Positions 8,808 to 23,428 are shown, counted from the stretch's first letter. The stretch: 64,000 nucleotides of DNA from an uncultured Paracoccaceae bacterium (GCA_947495295.1 CANLYJ010000001.1:930001-994000), one strand, 5' to 3'. Notes: generated by a model from the letters alone, not told the origin. Made by a program: numbers and translations.

Positions 8808-11015
8808 ATGCCAAAAACGAGACGAGCAGACGTCCCGGATTTCCTGACAAATGAGACTTTGGCCGCGCTGAACAACGGCACACATACACAACCTTTCGAC
8901 ATTCTTGGCCCTCGCAAATGCGGAAACAAGCGCTGGATTACCGCATTTCAACCGGACGCGGTCGAAGTCGTGGCGACAGTTGCGGATAAGCACACCCCGT
9001 TGCAGCGCATCGAAGGTGATGTTTTTTCCGCGCCAGTCGCCGGAAAAACCTACACTCTGACCATGCGATATGGTGACGGAACAGAATACAGGACCCGCGA
9101 CCCGTTTTCGTTTGATCCAGTGATTTCGGATTTTGATCAGTATCTGCTTGGGGAAGGCACCCAAAAGGAACTTTGGCGGGTTCTTGGTGCGCATGTGACC
9201 AAACATCAGAACGTCGCTGGAGTTCATTTCGCGGTTTGGGCACCGAATGCAAGGCAAGTCAGTGTGGTTGGCGATTTCAACCAGTGGGATGGACGACGTC
9301 ATCCTATGCGGCCTGCAGGGCAAACCGGCGTGTGGGAAACGTTTCTGCCCGGCATTAGCGACGGTGCATTGTATAAGTATCAGATCATGTGGGCCGACGG
9401 TACGACCACGCTAAAGGCGGATCCGCTTGGTTTCGGCTCTCAGCACCCGCCAGAAAAAGCGTCGATTGTACGCGATATTGCTGGCTATGGCTGGAAGGAT
9501 AAGGCGTGGATGAAATCGCGGGCGACCCGGGCCGACCGCAGCAGCCCTATTTCGATTTACGAGGTGCATCTGGGGTCATGGCGCCGACGTTATGACGATG
9601 GCGGGCGACCACTGAGTTACAAGGAACTGGCGCGTGACCTGGTCGCTTATGTCAAATTCATGGGGTTCACCCATATTGAGTTATTGCCGATCTCAGAGTT
9701 TCCGTTTGATGGGTCCTGGGGTTACCAGCCCGTTGGGCTGTACGCCCCCACGATCCGATTTGGCCCACCGAATGAGTTCCGCGATTTGGTTGAAGCTGCG
9801 CATGCAGCCGAGATCGGCGTGCTGCTGGACTGGGTGCCCGGACATTTCCCGACGGATGAACACGGCCTTGTTCGGTTTGATGGAACGGCACTTTATGAAC
9901 ATGACGATCCGCGCGAGGGTTTTCACCAAGACTGGAACACATTGATCCCCAACTATGGGCGGTTGGAGGTTAAAAACTACTTTGTGGCCAATGCGTTGTA
10001 TTGGATGGAGGAATACCATCTGGATGGGTTGCGTGTGGATGCGGTGGCGTCGATGCTTTATCGTGATTATTCGCGCAATGACGGCGAATGGGTGCCTAAC
10101 AAGGATGGCGGCCGCGAAAACTACGAAGCCATTGCATTCCTGCAAGAGATGAACACCGCCGTTTATGGTGCAGATCCCAGTATCATGACCGTGGCCGAAG
10201 AAAGTACATCTTTTCCTGCCGTGTCGCAGCCCGTTCACAACGGTGGGCTGGGCTTTGGGTACAAGTGGAACATGGGTTGGATGAACGATACGTTGCGATA
10301 CATGGGCAAAGACCCGATTTACCGCCAGCACGACCATCATCTGATGACCTTCCCCATTGATTGGGCTTTTACCGAAAATTTCATCCTGCCCATCAGCCAT
10401 GACGAGGTTGTGCATGGCAAGGGATCGATGATTGAGAAAATGCCCGGCAATACTTGGGAGAAATTCGCCAATCTGCGCGCGTACTACGCATTTATGTGGA
10501 TGCAGCCGGGCAAAAAACTACTTTTCATGGGCTGCGAATTTGCGCAGCCGGAGGAGTGGAACCACAATACTGAACTAAACTGGGGCGTGGCCGAAGAACC
10601 GCCCAACAAGGGCGTTCAACAGTTAATACGGGATCTGAATGCGCTGTATCGCGCAACGCCCGCCTTGCATGTGAAAGACTGCGCCTCTGATGGATTTGCA
10701 TGGCTGAATAACGATCCATCGCAATCAACCATCGGATTTGCGCGTTTTGGCAATGATGGTGACGCGCCCGTGGCGGTCATGTGCAACTTTACACCTGTAG
10801 CGCGCGACGCATTTCGTGTTGGTGTTCCGCAGGACGGTTTCTGGGAGGAAGTCCTGAACACCGATGCTGCGATCTATGGCGGAGAAAATCGCGGTAACCT
10901 TGGAGGTTTGCAAGCCCAAGACGTTGCCGCGGATGGCTGTCAGCACTCGGTTACACTGACCTTGCCACCATTGTCGGTTCAGATCTTTCGGCTACGTCAG
11001 GAACAAAAGAAATAA
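8808..11015 (+). CDS. glgB: 1,4-alpha-glucan branching enzyme
   Basis: 735 residues, close to the usual ~730. It forms alpha-1,6 branches in glycogen. N-terminal CBM48-type beta domain ([21 protein letters not shown], split by function around residue 145), then a GH13 barrel with [10 protein letters not shown], the nucleophile region [12 protein letters not shown], the acid/base region VAEESTSFP and the closing [14 protein letters not shown] motif, and a C-terminal beta domain. First gene of the glycogen cluster. The ATG is preceded by GGAG about 8 nt upstream. A 232-bp gap separates it from the lipoprotein gene and probably holds the cluster promoter, which I could not pinpoint. Confidence 0.97.
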   Translation: MPKTRRADVPDFLTNETLAALNNGTHTQPFDILGPRKCGNKRWITAFQPDAVEVVATVADKHTPLQRIEGDVFSAPVAGKTYTLTMRYGDGTEYRTRDPFSFDPVISDFDQYLLGEGTQKELWRVLGAHVTKHQNVAGVHFAVWAPNARQVSVVGDFNQWDGRRHPMRPAGQTGVWETFLPGISDGALYKYQIMWADGTTTLKADPLGFGSQHPPEKASIVRDIAGYGWKDKAWMKSRATRADRSSPISIYEVHLGSWRRRYDDGGRPLSYKELARDLVAYVKFMGFTHIELLPISEFPFDGSWGYQPVGLYAPTIRFGPPNEFRDLVEAAHAAEIGVLLDWVPGHFPTDEHGLVRFDGTALYEHDDPREGFHQDWNTLIPNYGRLEVKNYFVANALYWMEEYHLDGLRVDAVASMLYRDYSRNDGEWVPNKDGGRENYEAIAFLQEMNTAVYGADPSIMTVAEESTSFPAVSQPVHNGGLGFGYKWNMGWMNDTLRYMGKDPIYRQHDHHLMTFPIDWAFTENFILPISHDEVVHGKGSMIEKMPGNTWEKFANLRAYYAFMWMQPGKKLLFMGCEFAQPEEWNHNTELNWGVAEEPPNKGVQQLIRDLNALYRATPALHVKDCASDGFAWLNNDPSQSTIGFARFGNDGDAPVAVMCNFTPVARDAFRVGVPQDGFWEEVLNTDAAIYGGENRGNLGGLQAQDVAADGCQHSVTLTLPPLSVQIFRLRQEQKK

Positions 11016-11034
11016 CGAGGGAGAGAGAGAGAAA

Positions 11035-12291
11035 ATGCCAACAAAGCGTCTGACACAACGATCCATGGTTTTTGTACTTGCAGGTGGGCGCGGCAGTCGC
11101 CTGAAAGAGCTGACCGATAGACGTGTGAAACCTGCGGTCCCCTTTGGCGGCAAGGCTCGCATCATCGACTTCGCACTCTCGAACGCAGTGAATTCCGGCA
11201 TCCGCAAAATGGCGGTAGCAACCCAGTATAAAGCCCATAGTTTGATAAGGCACATGCAGCGGGGTTGGACGTTTTTTCGGGCTGAACGCAATGAATTCCT
11301 TGACGTTCTGCCTGCATCCCAACGCGGCAATAACGAAAGCTGGTACAAAGGCACGGCGGATGCGGTCACGCAAAATATCGACATCGTGGACAGCTATGGC
11401 GTGGACTATGTGATCATTCTGGCGGGCGACCATATCTACAAAATGGACTACGAAATCATGTTGCGGCAACATGTCGAAACCGCCGCCGACGTGACCGTGG
11501 GCTGTCTGACAGTGCCACGTATGGAAGCCACGGCATTTGGCGTCATGGATACCGACGCTGATGGCCGGATTACGAGCTTTCTGGAGAAGCCTGCTGATCC
11601 GCCATGCATCCCTGGCGACCCGGATAAGGCGCTGGCCTCCATGGGCATTTACGTTTTCAACTGGACGTTTCTGCGTGACCTGCTTTTGCAAGATGCGGAA
11701 GATCCAAATTCGTCAAATGATTTTGGCAACGATCTGATCCCCGGGATTGTTTCGGGTGGCAAGGCGATGGCGCACAGGTTTGACGATAGCTGTGTGCGCG
11801 CAGATGGAGCGCCAGCCTACTGGAAAGATGTGGGGACAGTTGACGCCTTTTGGCAGGCGCATATTGATCTGACGAACTTTACCCCGGAATTGGACCTTTG
11901 GGATCGCAATTGGCCGATCTGGACCTACAACGAAAGCGTGCCGCCTGCGAAATTCATCCATGACGAACGTGACAGACGCGGTATGGCAATTTCCTCTATG
12001 GTGTCCGGCGGCTGCATCATTTCGGGAACAGAGGTGCGAAATTCCTGCTTATTTACAAATGTGCATACCAACTCCTACGCCGTATTGGACCATGCTGTGG
12101 TCCTGCCAAACGTGGTTGTTCACCGCTCTGCGCGTTTGCGGCAGGTTGTTGTTGACGGCGGTGTGATCATCCCCGAAGGACTGGTCGTGGGTGAGGACCC
12201 GACCGAGGATGCAAAATGGTTCCGCGTCACGGATCGTGGGACCACATTGATCACACAGGATATGCTGGACAAGAAAGCCGCCGCTTCATGA
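11035..12291 (+). CDS. glgC: Glucose-1-phosphate adenylyltransferase (ADP-glucose pyrophosphorylase)
   Basis: 418 residues, full length. It makes ADP-glucose from glucose-1-phosphate and ATP, the committed and normally allosterically controlled step of glycogen synthesis. The N-terminal nucleotidyltransferase signature [19 protein letters not shown] is intact. [12 protein letters not shown] and FLEKPADPP (sugar-phosphate side) follow, with a left-handed beta-helix-like C-terminus containing [14 protein letters not shown]. It starts 19 bp after glgB behind a purine-rich ribosome binding site (GAGGGAGAGAG). Its stop overlaps the glgA start as ATGA, pointing to translational coupling. Confidence 0.97.
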   Translation: MPTKRLTQRSMVFVLAGGRGSRLKELTDRRVKPAVPFGGKARIIDFALSNAVNSGIRKMAVATQYKAHSLIRHMQRGWTFFRAERNEFLDVLPASQRGNNESWYKGTADAVTQNIDIVDSYGVDYVIILAGDHIYKMDYEIMLRQHVETAADVTVGCLTVPRMEATAFGVMDTDADGRITSFLEKPADPPCIPGDPDKALASMGIYVFNWTFLRDLLLQDAEDPNSSNDFGNDLIPGIVSGGKAMAHRFDDSCVRADGAPAYWKDVGTVDAFWQAHIDLTNFTPELDLWDRNWPIWTYNESVPPAKFIHDERDRRGMAISSMVSGGCIISGTEVRNSCLFTNVHTNSYAVLDHAVVLPNVVVHRSARLRQVVVDGGVIIPEGLVVGEDPTEDAKWFRVTDRGTTLITQDMLDKKAAAS

Positions 12292-13714
12292 CAAAGGTTC
12301 TCTTTGTCGTTTCTGAATGTGCCCCGTTGATCAAGACGGGCGGCTTGGCTGATGTTGCCGGGGCGCTGCCACTTGCCTTGTCTGCGTTTGACTGTGACGT
12401 GCGTGTATTGCTGCCCGGCTACACTGCGGTCATCGCGCAACTATCCAAGACCAAGGTGGTCAAAACCTACGAAGATTTGTTTGGCGGACCTGCAAAGCTG
12501 CGCCGCTGCACATTTGCAGGATTAAACCTACTCATTATCGACGCACCGCATCTTTATGATCGGGATGGCGGGATTTATGGCGATGTCACCGGACAGGACT
12601 GGGCCGATAACCCAGAGCGATTTGCGGCTCTGTCCTATGTGGGGGCCAGCATTGCCGGTGATGGGGCAGGCGACTGGACGCCGGATATTCTTCACGGTCA
12701 TGACTGGCAAGCAGGGCTGACACCTGAATATCTGCAATCTGAGGGAACGGATGTACCGTTCGTTTTCACGGTACATAACATTGCCTTTCACGGCAATACG
12801 TCAGCAGATTGGATGAACGCGCTTCATTTGGATGCGACTCGTTTCGACGCGGATCATTTCGAATTTTGGGGCCAAATATCGGCTTTGAAAGCTGCGCTGA
12901 TGGGGGCCGCAAGAATCACGACCGTTTCGCGAACATATGCTGAAGAGCTTTTGACGCCCGAATTTGGCATCGGGATGGACGGTGTACTACGCCATCGCAA
13001 GGCTGACCTGTCTGGCATTGTGAATGGTATCGATGAAGCCGCTTGGAACCCGGCAACTGACCCCAACATCAAACCTTACAAGACAGCGGCTGGCAAAGCT
13101 GCGAACAAAAAGGCACTGCAACAGACCTTTGGCCTGGGGACGTCTGATGGGCCGCTTTGCGTTTTGGTGTCACGGCTGACCGAACAGAAAGGCATTGATT
13201 TGCTGTTGCAGGCGCTACCAGAGCTTCTACATCACGGGGGTCAACTGGCGCTACTTGGATCTGGCGATCCGAAATTGGAAGTGGCATTGCTGGAAGCAGC
13301 GGCAAACCACGACAATGTCGCTGTCAAAATCGGCTATGACGAAGCTTTGTCGCATCAAATGATCGCGGGTGGCGATGCAATTCTGGTGCCATCGCGGTTT
13401 GAGCCATGCGGTCTGACGCAGCTGTACGGGCTACGATACGGGACCTTGCCACTGGTGGCTTTAACGGGTGGGTTGGCTGACACAGTCATCAACGCATCAC
13501 CTGCCGCCCTTGCCAGCAATGTAGCAACAGGCATCCAGTTCTTTCCGGTGAATGGCCTTGCTTTGACGAACGCATTTGCCCGGCTGTGCGACCTTTACGG
13601 GCAGCCAGCGGTTTGGAAGGCCATGCAGCGGAATGCGATGAAACAGGCGGTTGGGTGGGATGCGTCAGCTGCTGAATATTCTGCGATTTACCGCTCTTTG
13701 ATGAAAGCATCTAC

Positions 13715-13718
<4 letters not shown>
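12288..13718 (+). CDS. glgA: Glycogen synthase (ADP-glucose)
   Basis: 476 residues, GT5 family. It extends alpha-1,4-glucan from ADP-glucose. The N-terminal [13 protein letters not shown] motif binds ADP-glucose. [14 protein letters not shown] and the C-terminal Rossmann half ([31 protein letters not shown]) are all present. A longer open frame begins at 12216 inside glgC, but the family N-terminus [14 protein letters not shown] starts at ATG 12288, which overlaps the glgC stop. Its own stop overlaps the GTG start of glgX. Confidence 0.97.
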
Positions 13719-17442
<3,724 letters not shown>

Positions 17443-17523
17443 CATCAGATTACCGCATGTGGCGCGATGAGGGAATAGTAACCTCGCTGACGCTATGATT
17501 TGGCGCGCCAGGACGCTGCGGCC

Positions 17524-19938
17524 ATGACGAGGGTACTTAAGACGATGAATGTGATGAGTGATTTGTCCGCTGACGCATTACGTGCGCGTATCATGCAGCA
17601 TCTGACCTATACATTGGGCAAGGATAAACCGCATGCCAGCCTTTATGACTGGCGCATGGCAGTCAGCTACAGCGTGCGTGATATCATTATCGAACCTTGG
17701 TTTGCGGCCACCCGCAAGACCTACGAGGCGCAAGGAAAGCGGGTCTATTATCTTTCGTTGGAGTTTCTGATCGGTCGTATTCTGGGCGACGCAATGATGA
17801 ACGTTGGTTTGTTTGAGACGGTACAGTCGATACTGGACGGTGAAGGTGTCGCGCTGGCTGATGTCATCGAAGATGAACCAGACGCCGCATTGGGCAATGG
17901 CGGATTGGGCCGGTTGGCTGCATGTTTTCTGGAAAGCATGTCAACCTTGGCTTGCCCCGCTTACGGCTATGGTATCCGCTATGAACACGGGCTTTTCCGC
18001 CAAAAATTCGAAGCTGGGCGGCAAGTGGAACATCCCGAAGACTGGCTAAACCAGCCGCACCCATGGGAATTCGAACGGCCAGAGGCACGCTACACTATTC
18101 CCTTCAAAGGTCACGTCGATGTTGTTGATGGTGCGTCCCACTGGCACCCATCGGAAACGGTTTATGCCCGTGCCTATGACATGCCCGTTATTGGCTGGCA
18201 GGGGAAATGGGCGAATACGCTGCGTTTATGGGGCGCGCATCCAACAGAGCTATTCGACCTGCAGCAATTCAATTCCGGCGACCATACCGCCGCTGCTGCA
18301 CCCGAGGCGTTGGCGCGGACACTATCCCGAGTGCTTTATCCCGAAGACACAACCGATAGCGGCAAGGAACTGCGCCTCAAGCAAGAGTTCTTTCTGACCT
18401 CCGCTGCCTTGCAGGACATTCTGCGCCGGTTTCTTAGCGAATATGATGATTTCGCGCTGCTTCCCGACAAGGTTGCGATTCAAATGAACGACACGCACCC
18501 CGCTCTTGCGGGGCCCGAACTGATCCGTCTGTTGGTGGATGAATACGGGTTGGCGTGGGATGTCGCCAAACAGATCGCCTTGGGTTGTTTGAACTACACG
18601 AACCACACGCTGCTGCCAGAAGCGCTGGAGACATGGTCGACTTGGCTGATGGGCCGGGTTTTGCCGCGCCATATGCAGATCATTGAACGGATCGACACGG
18701 AACACCGTGCGGCGACGAAATGCGCTGACGACCTTGCAATCGTGAAACATGATCAGGTGTATATGGGGACGTTGGCCTTTGTCATGGCGTCCCATGTGAA
18801 TGGCGTCTCGGCACTGCATACACAGTTGATGAAGGAAACCGTCTTCGCCGGCCTTAACAGGCTTTATCCAGCGCGGATTGTGAACCAAACAAACGGCGTC
18901 ACGCCACGGCGATGGGTGCGGCTGTCAAACCCTGCCTTGTCGCAAGTGCTGACGGACGCGATAGGTGCGGGCTGGGAAAACGATTTTAACCGTATTTCTG
19001 AGTTGGGAGCGCATGAAGATGACCCCACCGTGCGTGCGGCGATTGGGCAGGCTAAAAGGCAGAACAAGGTGGCTTTGGCCAACTGGGTATCGCGTCAATT
19101 GGGTGTCACGCTGAACCCTGATGCGATGTTTGATGTGCAAATCAAACGGATGCACGAATACAAGCGGCAATTGCTGAACCTGTTCGAAACGATTGCCCGG
19201 TGGTCGGCCATCCGCGACAATCCGCAAGCTGGCTGGACGCCGCGAGTCAAGATATTTGGTGGCAAGGCGGCGCCCGGATATTTTGCGGCCAAAGAGATTA
19301 TTCACCTGATCAATGATGTGGCGAGAACAATCAATAATGATCCGGTTGTGGGCGACCTGCTTAAGGTCGTCTACCCAGAGAATTACAATGTCTCGATGGC
19401 TGAAAGGTTGATACCGGCGACCGACTTGTCAGAGCAGATCTCGACGGCTGGCAAAGAAGCGTCAGGCACCGGCAATATGAAATTTACGATGAACGGCGCA
19501 TTGACGATTGGCACATTGGACGGTGCCAATGTCGAAATCCGCGAAAACGTCGGGGCGGAGAATTTCTTTCTGTTCGGAATGTCCGCAAGGGAGGTTCGAG
19601 AACGCTATCAGGTCATGAATCATTCTCGCCAAGCGATCCGGGAAAGCCAACCACTACAAGATATCCTACAAATGATCGTCGAAGGGCGGTTCAGCCCGGA
19701 CGACACCGACCGCTATAATGGATTGGTTGACGGTATCTGGAACCACGATCCGTTTTTGGTGGCATCTGATTTCGACAGCTATCTTGCCACACAGGCCGAC
19801 GTTGATCGCAGCTATGCCGACCGAGATCATTGGAACAGGCTGGCGCTGCGTAACATCGCAGGGGCGGGGTTCTTTTCCTCTGATCGGACGATCAAGGGTT
19901 ACATGTCGGATATCTGGGGTACAAAAACGCTGAATTAG
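17524..19938 (+). CDS. glgP: Glycogen/starch/alpha-glucan phosphorylase
   Basis: About 804 residues (812 if the TTG at 17500 is used), GT35. It releases glucose-1-phosphate from alpha-1,4-glucan using pyridoxal phosphate. The PLP lysine lies in EASGTGNMKFTMNG. Other signatures are NGGLGRLAACFLES and KRMHEYKRQLLNL. The start is uncertain: TTG 17500 has no ribosome binding site, ATG 17524 has AGGAC nine bases upstream, and ATG 17545 is also possible. It sits 57-81 bp after pgm and closes the cluster. A 191-bp gap without an obvious terminator follows. Confidence 0.95.
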   Translation: MTRVLKTMNVMSDLSADALRARIMQHLTYTLGKDKPHASLYDWRMAVSYSVRDIIIEPWFAATRKTYEAQGKRVYYLSLEFLIGRILGDAMMNVGLFETVQSILDGEGVALADVIEDEPDAALGNGGLGRLAACFLESMSTLACPAYGYGIRYEHGLFRQKFEAGRQVEHPEDWLNQPHPWEFERPEARYTIPFKGHVDVVDGASHWHPSETVYARAYDMPVIGWQGKWANTLRLWGAHPTELFDLQQFNSGDHTAAAAPEALARTLSRVLYPEDTTDSGKELRLKQEFFLTSAALQDILRRFLSEYDDFALLPDKVAIQMNDTHPALAGPELIRLLVDEYGLAWDVAKQIALGCLNYTNHTLLPEALETWSTWLMGRVLPRHMQIIERIDTEHRAATKCADDLAIVKHDQVYMGTLAFVMASHVNGVSALHTQLMKETVFAGLNRLYPARIVNQTNGVTPRRWVRLSNPALSQVLTDAIGAGWENDFNRISELGAHEDDPTVRAAIGQAKRQNKVALANWVSRQLGVTLNPDAMFDVQIKRMHEYKRQLLNLFETIARWSAIRDNPQAGWTPRVKIFGGKAAPGYFAAKEIIHLINDVARTINNDPVVGDLLKVVYPENYNVSMAERLIPATDLSEQISTAGKEASGTGNMKFTMNGALTIGTLDGANVEIRENVGAENFFLFGMSAREVRERYQVMNHSRQAIRESQPLQDILQMIVEGRFSPDDTDRYNGLVDGIWNHDPFLVASDFDSYLATQADVDRSYADRDHWNRLALRNIAGAGFFSSDRTIKGYMSDIWGTKTLN

Positions 19939-20064
19939 CCAGGTTCCGCTGGCCCTGCCGCTCCCGTCCATTTCCAGGCGTAGCCCCTCTAACAAATAAC
20001 ATCCTGTCGCGCTCGAACACGAGATTGGCCCGGCTAGGTCTTCGGCTCTCTTCTGGGTGTTCTC

Positions 20065-20091
20065 TTGGCAATGGCCACCGTGCCATATAAG
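20065..20091 (+). promoter_or_regulatory. Possible promoter of dusA
   Basis: TTGGCA (20065-20070) and TATAAG (20086-20091) are separated by 15 bp, a little short for sigma-70. TGGCA (20066-20070) and TGCCA (20081-20085) form an inverted repeat inside the spacer. The pair lies 39 bp ahead of the dusA ATG. Confidence 0.4.
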
Positions 20092-20129
20092 AAACGCGAT
20101 CAGCGCCGCAGGGATGTGCGAAACCTGGC

Positions 20130-21179
20130 ATGAAACCAAACGGAACACTGCACGTGAGTGAAACGCCGAATTCGAAAAGACCGCATGAAAAGCCGAACTT
20201 GGAGCGTGCATCACGACTATCTGTCGCCCCGATGATGGATTGGACCGATAGGCACTGTCGGTATCTGCATCGTTTGATGAGCCAGCATTGCTTGCTTTAC
20301 ACTGAAATGGTGACCGCCCCGGCTGTGATCCATGGTGATCGGGAAAAGCTGCTGAAATTTGATGCAGCTGAACAGCCAGTTGCGCTTCAGCTTGGCGGCT
20401 CTGACCCAGCGCAACTTGCGCAGGCGGCGCGGATCGCAGCTGATTTTGGTTATGCAGAGGTCAATTTGAACTGCGGCTGTCCGTCAGATCGCGTGCAATC
20501 AGGCAGTTTCGGGGCTGTCCTGATGGACAACCCCGGGTTGGTCGCCCGCTGTTGTGCGGCTATGCTGCACGCAGTCAATATTCCGGTTACTGTAAAATGC
20601 CGGATCGGGGTGGACGATCAGAACCCGCATGACGTGTTGCCCGATTTCATTGCGCAGGTCAGCGCCGTCGGGGTTGACCGGTTTGCCATCCATGCCCGCA
20701 AGGCTTGGTTACAAGGTCTGTCACCCAAGGAAAACCGGGATATCCCGCCGTTGGACTATGAACTTGTCCTCGCGATGAAAGGATTGTTCCCGCATTTGCA
20801 TCTGTCGGTGAATGGCGGTGTCACAAGTTTGGATGTGGCGGCTGGCTTTTTGGAAAAGGGCTTGGATGGGGTGATGATTGGGCGCGCGGCCTACCATAAC
20901 CCTTCTGATATCTTACTGGATGTCGATGCCCGCATTTTTGGGCACCCTCATGATCGTCAAGCGGAAGATGTCGTGCTGCTTATGTTGCCTTACATCGAAA
21001 AACATCTTGCCGATGGGGGGCGTCTGCATCAGGTAACCCGCCACATGCTAGGGCTCTTTCAGGGTCGTCCAGGCGCGCGGGGTTGGCGGCGGTATCTGTC
21101 AGAACATGCTTATGCAGACGGGGCCGGCCCTGACGTGGTCGAAGCCGCATTGCGTCGGATAACCGCGCTGGCCGCTTGA
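20130..21179 (+). CDS. dusA: tRNA-dihydrouridine synthase A
   Basis: 349 residues. A flavoenzyme that reduces uridine to dihydrouridine in the tRNA D-loop (U20 for DusA). TIM-barrel motifs: APMMDWTDRHCRY near residue 32, catalytic Cys in NLNCGCPSDRVQSGSFGA, and the DusA-specific IHARKAWLQGLSPKENRD, which separates it from DusB/DusC. NGGVTSL and MIGRAAYHNP form the FMN phosphate site. About 28 residues precede the conserved core, so a later start (GTG 20154) is possible. The stop overlaps the next gene's ATG by one base. Confidence 0.95.
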   Translation: MKPNGTLHVSETPNSKRPHEKPNLERASRLSVAPMMDWTDRHCRYLHRLMSQHCLLYTEMVTAPAVIHGDREKLLKFDAAEQPVALQLGGSDPAQLAQAARIAADFGYAEVNLNCGCPSDRVQSGSFGAVLMDNPGLVARCCAAMLHAVNIPVTVKCRIGVDDQNPHDVLPDFIAQVSAVGVDRFAIHARKAWLQGLSPKENRDIPPLDYELVLAMKGLFPHLHLSVNGGVTSLDVAAGFLEKGLDGVMIGRAAYHNPSDILLDVDARIFGHPHDRQAEDVVLLMLPYIEKHLADGGRLHQVTRHMLGLFQGRPGARGWRRYLSEHAYADGAGPDVVEAALRRITALAA

Positions 21180-21922
21180 TGATCAAAATCAAAGGCTACC
21201 ATGTTTTTGATTATGAGGCATGCGTCGCGACATGGGCCAAGGCAGCTTATGACGTCGCGTGCGACGTCCTGTGTGGCCCCGTTAAACGTCGGCATGGTGG
21301 TACGTGGTATGTCGGTGTTGATGCGCTGCCTAATGCGGCAGATGGCAGTATCGGCCAGGTGCCACTGACCGGAACTTGGGAAAACCACATCGTCCCTCCA
21401 GCGACATGGCACCGCGCGCAGCTATCCGTTATCTATCCCGGCTACCCAGGGAAGGACCCTGACGAAAGCGAGGGGGCGCATCGCTATCGGCGTTTGCGCG
21501 ATGCCGCCCATGTGGATGGGCTGTTGCCCGAGGGAGAGCAGCGGCGGCGGCATCTACGCGAACCGCACGGGTTCATTCTGGGCTTCCCGCTGAATGCGGT
21601 GCGCGCCAGTCCGCTCGTTGTCTGGGAGGGCAGTCACCTGATCATGCAAGATGCGTTCAGGCGGGCCTATCAAGGTGTCGAACCGGACTCTTACGGCGAT
21701 ATCGATGTTACCGATATCTATCAGACGGCGCGGCAGGAGGTCTTTGCCAGGTGCGAGCGTGTCTTGATCCAGGCCGTACCGGGGCAGGCGATCCTGCTGC
21801 ATCGACATTTGCTGCACGGGGTTGCCGTATGGGAAGGGGCAGATGATCCCGAAGGGCGTATGATCGCCTATTTCAGGCCTTTGGTGGCACCTGCGCGTTG
21901 GCTTTCGCCCGACCGGCATTGA
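21179..21922 (+). CDS. Hypothetical protein, possible phytanoyl-CoA-dioxygenase-like fold
   Basis: 247 residues; no confident family. The ATG at 21179 overlaps the dusA stop (TGATG), so it is translationally coupled to dusA. The middle and C-terminal parts (PHGFILGFPLN, VVWEGSHLIM, GQAILLHRHLLHGVAVWE, RMIAYFRP) resemble the strand pattern and the distal His/Arg of PhyH-like 2-oxoglutarate/iron oxygenases. A clear HxD iron pair is not evident, so activity is doubtful. Its 3' end overlaps the convergent WYL regulator by 50 bp. A link to tRNA modification is suggested only by the coupling. Confidence 0.55.
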   Translation: MIKIKGYHVFDYEACVATWAKAAYDVACDVLCGPVKRRHGGTWYVGVDALPNAADGSIGQVPLTGTWENHIVPPATWHRAQLSVIYPGYPGKDPDESEGAHRYRRLRDAAHVDGLLPEGEQRRRHLREPHGFILGFPLNAVRASPLVVWEGSHLIMQDAFRRAYQGVEPDSYGDIDVTDIYQTARQEVFARCERVLIQAVPGQAILLHRHLLHGVAVWEGADDPEGRMIAYFRPLVAPARWLSPDRH

Positions 21923-22562
21923 AATCGCGCAGCGATTTTCCCGGTTCATCAACAAAAAGACTGGGCAGAATGCGCAATGCGGTGACTTCGTCGATCCGAA
22001 TGTCGTCAAACCCTTTGGCGGTTTCACACCATACGACGCATGTCCAAAGCCTGCCCCAGTAGTCGAGCTGCAAGGGGCGAACGATTCTGATCTGATCATG
22101 TATCGACAATTCCAGCTTCTGACGGGTGCGGATCGCTTGCCGGATCGTGGGAAGATGCTGAAAACTGCGGGCTGCATCAGCAAATGGATAGACAGCAAAG
22201 CCGTACCCGGTCGGCGCGCTGCTACGATCCTCCGGCATGACAGCGTCCAGCTTGGCTGACAGGGCGGCAGCAGCGGCGGAGAGTTCGGCATCCCCACCTT
22301 GTCCGACAGCCTTCAAGCCAAGATGCAATGCCTCAACCTCGGTCATGGTCAGGTTCAGCGGGGGGAGGGTGATGGCGGCGATAACGCGATATCCAATGCC
22401 ACGCTCGCCCTCGATGGGCACGCCAGAGGCGGCCAGCGTTTCCATATCGCGATAGATCGTGCGCAGCGACACATCCGTTGCCTGGGCCAAATCGGCGGCC
22501 TTATGCAAGGTGCCGTCGCGCAAAATCTGTATGAGTTGCATCAATCTGTCAGCGCGGCGCAT
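21873..22562 (-). CDS. HTH/WYL-domain transcriptional regulator (YafY type)
   Basis: 229 residues. The N-terminal winged HTH (RADRLMQLIQILRDGTLHKA, then DVSLRTIYRDMETLAASGVP) is that of the DeoR-like YafY group. The C-terminal half holds a WYL ligand-sensing region (RIVRPLQLDYWGRLWTCVVWC). The frame is open upstream to 23054, but that part runs antisense to tatA/tatB. ATG 22562 has AAGGGA five bases upstream and fits the family N-terminus. A palindrome at 22608-22623 is a likely autoregulatory operator. Target genes are not obvious; tatA is the divergent neighbour. Confidence 0.88.
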   Translation of the reverse strand: MRRADRLMQLIQILRDGTLHKAADLAQATDVSLRTIYRDMETLAASGVPIEGERGIGYRVIAAITLPPLNLTMTEVEALHLGLKAVGQGGDAELSAAAAALSAKLDAVMPEDRSSAPTGYGFAVYPFADAARSFQHLPTIRQAIRTRQKLELSIHDQIRIVRPLQLDYWGRLWTCVVWCETAKGFDDIRIDEVTALRILPSLFVDEPGKSLRDFNAGRAKANAQVPPKA

Positions 22563-22607
22563 CTGTATCCCTTCGATTCGGGCCAGTATTGCCATTTTTC
22601 TGACAAC

Positions 22608-22623
22608 TGACAATTCATTGTCA
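22608..22623. promoter_or_regulatory. Palindromic operator candidate for the WYL regulator
   Basis: TGACAAT-TC-ATTGTCA is a perfect 7-2-7 inverted repeat 46 bp upstream of the regulator's start, nested within a looser CAACT...AGTTG pair. Position and symmetry fit a dimeric HTH regulator. Confidence 0.55.
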
Positions 22624-22769
22624 CAAGAGTTGTAATTTCCTTGCAAAAAAGGGTGGTGCGACACGCAGATTGGGCATTTTGCGGCTTTCCATGCGGCAAG
22701 TTCAGCCCTATCTGTCAGACCAATAGATACAAACCATGCGGCGCATGTGCCCCGCGATAGGAGTTGAAA

Positions 22770-22982
22770 ATGCTGAACAACATTGGCCTTCCCGGTCTGC
22801 TGCTGATCGCAGTTGTGGTTCTGGTCCTGTTTGGACGCGGAAAAATTTCGAGCCTGATGGGCGAAGTTGGCAAAGGGATCACAGCGTTCAAACGTGGTGT
22901 AGATGACGGCAAAAAAGAGCTGGAAGACAGCATGGCCGACGCGCGCGACGTGACGCCCGAAGACGAAAAAGACAAAGCCTGA
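22770..22982 (+). CDS. tatA: Sec-independent translocase subunit TatA
   Basis: 70 residues: one N-terminal membrane helix ([16 protein letters not shown]), the FGRGKI hinge, an amphipathic helix ([18 protein letters not shown]) and a short acidic tail. It forms the pore-like oligomer of the twin-arginine pathway. ATG 22770 with AGGAG at 22759-22763 is chosen over the TTG at 22764. First gene of tatABC. Confidence 0.95.
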   Translation: MLNNIGLPGLLLIAVVVLVLFGRGKISSLMGEVGKGITAFKRGVDDGKKELEDSMADARDVTPEDEKDKA

Positions 22983-23005
22983 TCCTGCCATAAAGGACGA
23001 TACGC

Positions 23006-23428
23006 ATGTTTGGCCTTGGCTGGAGCGAAATGATGGTCGTGGGGATCGTGGCATTGATTGTCATCGGTCCCAAGGACCTGCCGGGACTTTTCCGTACCAT
23101 GGGCGAGTTTACCGGCAAAGCGCGGGGCATGGCGCGGGAGTTTTCGCGGGCAATGAATGCGGCTGCGGATGAAAGCGGCGTGCGCGACATTTCATCGACG
23201 ATCAAGGCTGCCTCCAACCCTGCCAAGTTCGGCACCGACAAGATCAAAGAGGCGACTGGCATGACCAAAGGCCCTGCAACCCAGGCCCTGTCAGAAGAAC
23301 GCCAAGCCATGAAAGAAAAGATGAGCGACGCGATGGCAAAGGCTGCTACTGACCGGCAAGCGCGCGAAGCTGCAGCGACGCCGACGGCGGATGATGCCCC
23401 GACCGAGACACCGAAGGCCGACAAATGA
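23006..23428 (+). CDS. tatB: Sec-independent translocase subunit TatB
   Basis: 140 residues. Short N-terminal helix with the TatB-type [19 protein letters not shown] start and the IGPKDLPG hinge (Glu in the helix, Pro after it), then an amphipathic helix and a long charged Ala-rich tail. With TatC it recognises twin-arginine signal peptides. It is 23 bp after tatA, with AAAGGA ahead of the ATG. Its stop overlaps the tatC ATG (ATGA). Confidence 0.95.
   Translation: MFGLGWSEMMVVGIVALIVIGPKDLPGLFRTMGEFTGKARGMAREFSRAMNAAADESGVRDISSTIKAASNPAKFGTDKIKEATGMTKGPATQALSEERQAMKEKMSDAMAKAATDRQAREAAATPTADDAPTETPKADK

Noticed and set aside
22563..23054. N-terminal extension of the WYL regulator to 393 residues
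   Set aside because: It runs antisense through tatA and into tatB; ATG 22562 has a good ribosome binding site and fits the family.
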